From JAILLW01 sp045640905 (GTDB taxonomy: Bacteria; Bacillota; Clostridia; Lachnospirales; Lachnospiraceae), in assembly GCA_045640905.1 (NCBI GenBank), contig JAZUFW010000095.1, positions 1-14,109 of the forward strand: a stretch of 14,109 bases of DNA, in the 5' to 3' direction. Position numbers and translations under genes: made by a program. Of the stretch, positions 12,933 through 14,109 are shown in pieces. A model generated the notes under the pieces. It was not told where the DNA came from, made no database searches, and saw only the letters and a program-made list of their open reading frames with translations. How positions within the stretch are numbered: the first letter of the stretch is position 1; the number at the start of each line of letters is the position of its first letter.

Positions 12933-14109
12933 CTATTTGTCTTCATCACCGGAAACATGGAATTGTTCGTTGAATTCCGTAGAAACGCTGTTTAAGTGCT
13001 CCCAGAATTCACGCGATGACATAAGCTTTGCATCCTGCCCGCGAACCAGGGTTTGAATAATTCCGTCAGATGTTATGACAGTTATGTCATATTTATCCTT
13101 GTTTTCATGTGTGAAACGTTCTATGTAATTATCTGCTGTTTGCGCTTCTTTAGTATACACCACGTTAAGTGATTTATCATTATATGTTTGGCCCAATCCG
13201 CCTTTGACCTTGTAGGCATCATAGACCACGGTCACATTTATGTTTCTTATGGCGGCGTAATTGGCAAGCATGTCGTTAAGTGATAAAGCGGCCCCATCAA
13301 GACTTCTTTGTGAAAGTGAAGAGAGCCGGTCGTTGGCATGTATCAGATTATAGCCGTCAACCAACACCATATGTTCTTTCTTTTCGGTGTCGTAATTATA
13401 TGTCTTTTTCGAAACAGTTTTTGCAACAGATTCGACTTTTCTCTTTTTGTATCCGGGAGCGTGACGAGCACCTTCGTTAGCATTGCCGGTTTGGTTCAGT
13501 ATGCGGTCGATTTCTTCGGAAGAGATAAAGGAATCGACAGATGAAGATAGCGCTTTGGCTTTCGAGATTACGGAATCAACATCGGTAAAATCAGTGTCTT
13601 CTTTATCGTAGGAAAAGGGCAGATGCATATGCTCCGGGACTTCATACCAGGGAATGACGACGCCTGCTCCGTGTGAACAGAATACACTTGATGACGGACT
13701 TCCGGTATCTTCATCAGGGTTGTATCTGGCTTGCTCCAATACTTCTTCCTCGTTATGGCATTTATAATATCCTGCGGGAGAAAAAGTAAGTGAGCCGAGG
13801 CCTTTTGTATATATGGCCACATCCTTGGCGTATGTATTTAAGCATACGACGGGAGATATGCCGACAAGCTCTGAGTAATTGTCATCGTCGGTGTTCTTTA
13901 CTTCACATGTTCCGAAATTCTGAGTGATATCTGTCATGGCTCGACCGACGTATTCCGACGGAAGATACAGGGAATACTCATAATACGGTTCAAGCAGAAA
14001 ACACTCGCCGGATGAGAGCAGATTCATTAATCCCTGACGGACCGCTCTGTAGGTTGCCTGCCTGAAATCGCCGCCTTCGGTGTGCTTTAGGTGTGCCTTG
14101 CCGGCAACA
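12933..14109 (-). CDS. TetM/EF-G-like translational GTPase fused to a YacP/Rae1-like NYN nuclease (5' end missing)
   Basis: The frame stays open to the window edge, giving 391 visible C-terminal residues. The first 165 or so match domains IV and V of the TetM/TetO ribosomal protection group: KHTEGGDFRQATYRAVRQGL, LLEPYYEYSLYLP, EYVGRAMTDI, ending in HGAGVVIPWYEVPEHMHLPF. A charged, Ser-rich linker (about residues 165-245 of the visible part) follows. The last 145 residues are a NYN domain of YacP/Rae1 type. It begins MVLVDGYNLIHAND and keeps the expected acidic residues in VYDAYK, TADNYIERF and VITSDG, then ends with RGQDAKLMSSREFWEHL. GTPase domains G and II are beyond the window. Such chromosomal TetM-like genes need not confer tetracycline resistance. 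Rae1 is a ribosome-associated endonuclease, so a fused role in ribosome rescue or mRNA cleavage is plausible but inferred. The phosphatase gene follows in the same operon. Confidence 0.87.
   Translation of the reverse strand, partial: VAGKAHLKHTEGGDFRQATYRAVRQGLMNLLSSGECFLLEPYYEYSLYLPSEYVGRAMTDITQNFGTCEVKNTDDDNYSELVGISPVVCLNTYAKDVAIYTKGLGSLTFSPAGYYKCHNEEEVLEQARYNPDEDTGSPSSSVFCSHGAGVVIPWYEVPEHMHLPFSYDKEDTDFTDVDSVISKAKALSSSVDSFISSEEIDRILNQTGNANEGARHAPGYKKRKVESVAKTVSKKTYNYDTEKKEHMVLVDGYNLIHANDRLSSLSQRSLDGAALSLNDMLANYAAIRNINVTVVYDAYKVKGGLGQTYNDKSLNVVYTKEAQTADNYIERFTHENKDKYDITVITSDGIIQTLVRGQDAKLMSSREFWEHLNSVSTEFNEQFHVSGDEDK

Noticed and set aside
12933..14109. Acquired tetracycline resistance gene
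   Set aside because: The C-terminus diverges from TetM/O/W, continues into a NYN nuclease and sits in a housekeeping-like operon, so a resistance claim is not supported by the sequence seen.

Overview
The window looks like part of the chromosome of a low-GC Firmicute, most likely a gut or rumen Lachnospiraceae (Butyrivibrio/Roseburia-like). This rests on the style of the S2 and EF-Ts proteins, strong AGGAGG ribosome binding sites, multi-domain sensor kinases, secreted proteins of a Lachnospiraceae type, and a TetM-like GTPase fused to a YacP-type NYN nuclease. The taxonomic call is inference; there is no rRNA in the window.

Layout, left to right. (1) 1-~160: right end of an IS200/IS605-family element, with the last 21 codons of TnpB running into a structured omega-RNA-like 3' end. 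(2) 225-519: a small hypothetical gene and its terminator. (3) 535-2546: the rpsB-tsf operon with a structured leader and a strong terminator; EF-Ts carries an unusual insertion of roughly 50-60 residues. (4) 2562-4825: a LytS/YehU-type membrane sensor kinase and a response regulator whose output domain resembles the OmpR/SARP winged helix. (5) 4827-5228, minus strand: a peptide gene with a double-glycine leader. It diverges from a large hybrid sensor kinase (5475-8528). The shared promoter region holds a 9-bp direct repeat with an 11-bp period. (6) 8669-10474: a cytoplasmic TIM-barrel glycoside-hydrolase-like protein. (7) 10663-11445: a secreted protein. (8) 11446-12099: a gene-poor stretch with a near-identical copy of the 3' end of the following phosphatase gene and a symmetrical array of GGATAC/GTATCC boxes. 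(9) 14109-12100, minus strand: a two-gene operon of a TetM/EF-G-like factor fused to a YacP/Rae1-like NYN nuclease (cut by the window edge) and a PHP-family histidinol-phosphatase.

Working hypotheses. Region 4-5 may be a peptide signalling or bacteriocin unit: kinase plus regulator, a secreted GG-leader peptide, and a phased direct repeat at the peptide promoter that a SARP/OmpR-type regulator could bind. The TetM-NYN fusion would physically join a ribosome-binding GTPase to a nuclease family known to cut mRNA in the ribosomal A site. The 11.5-12.1 kb region looks like the scar of a recombination or insertion event at the 3' end of the phosphatase gene; its four GGATAC-N22-GTATCC modules are not explained by anything I recognise.
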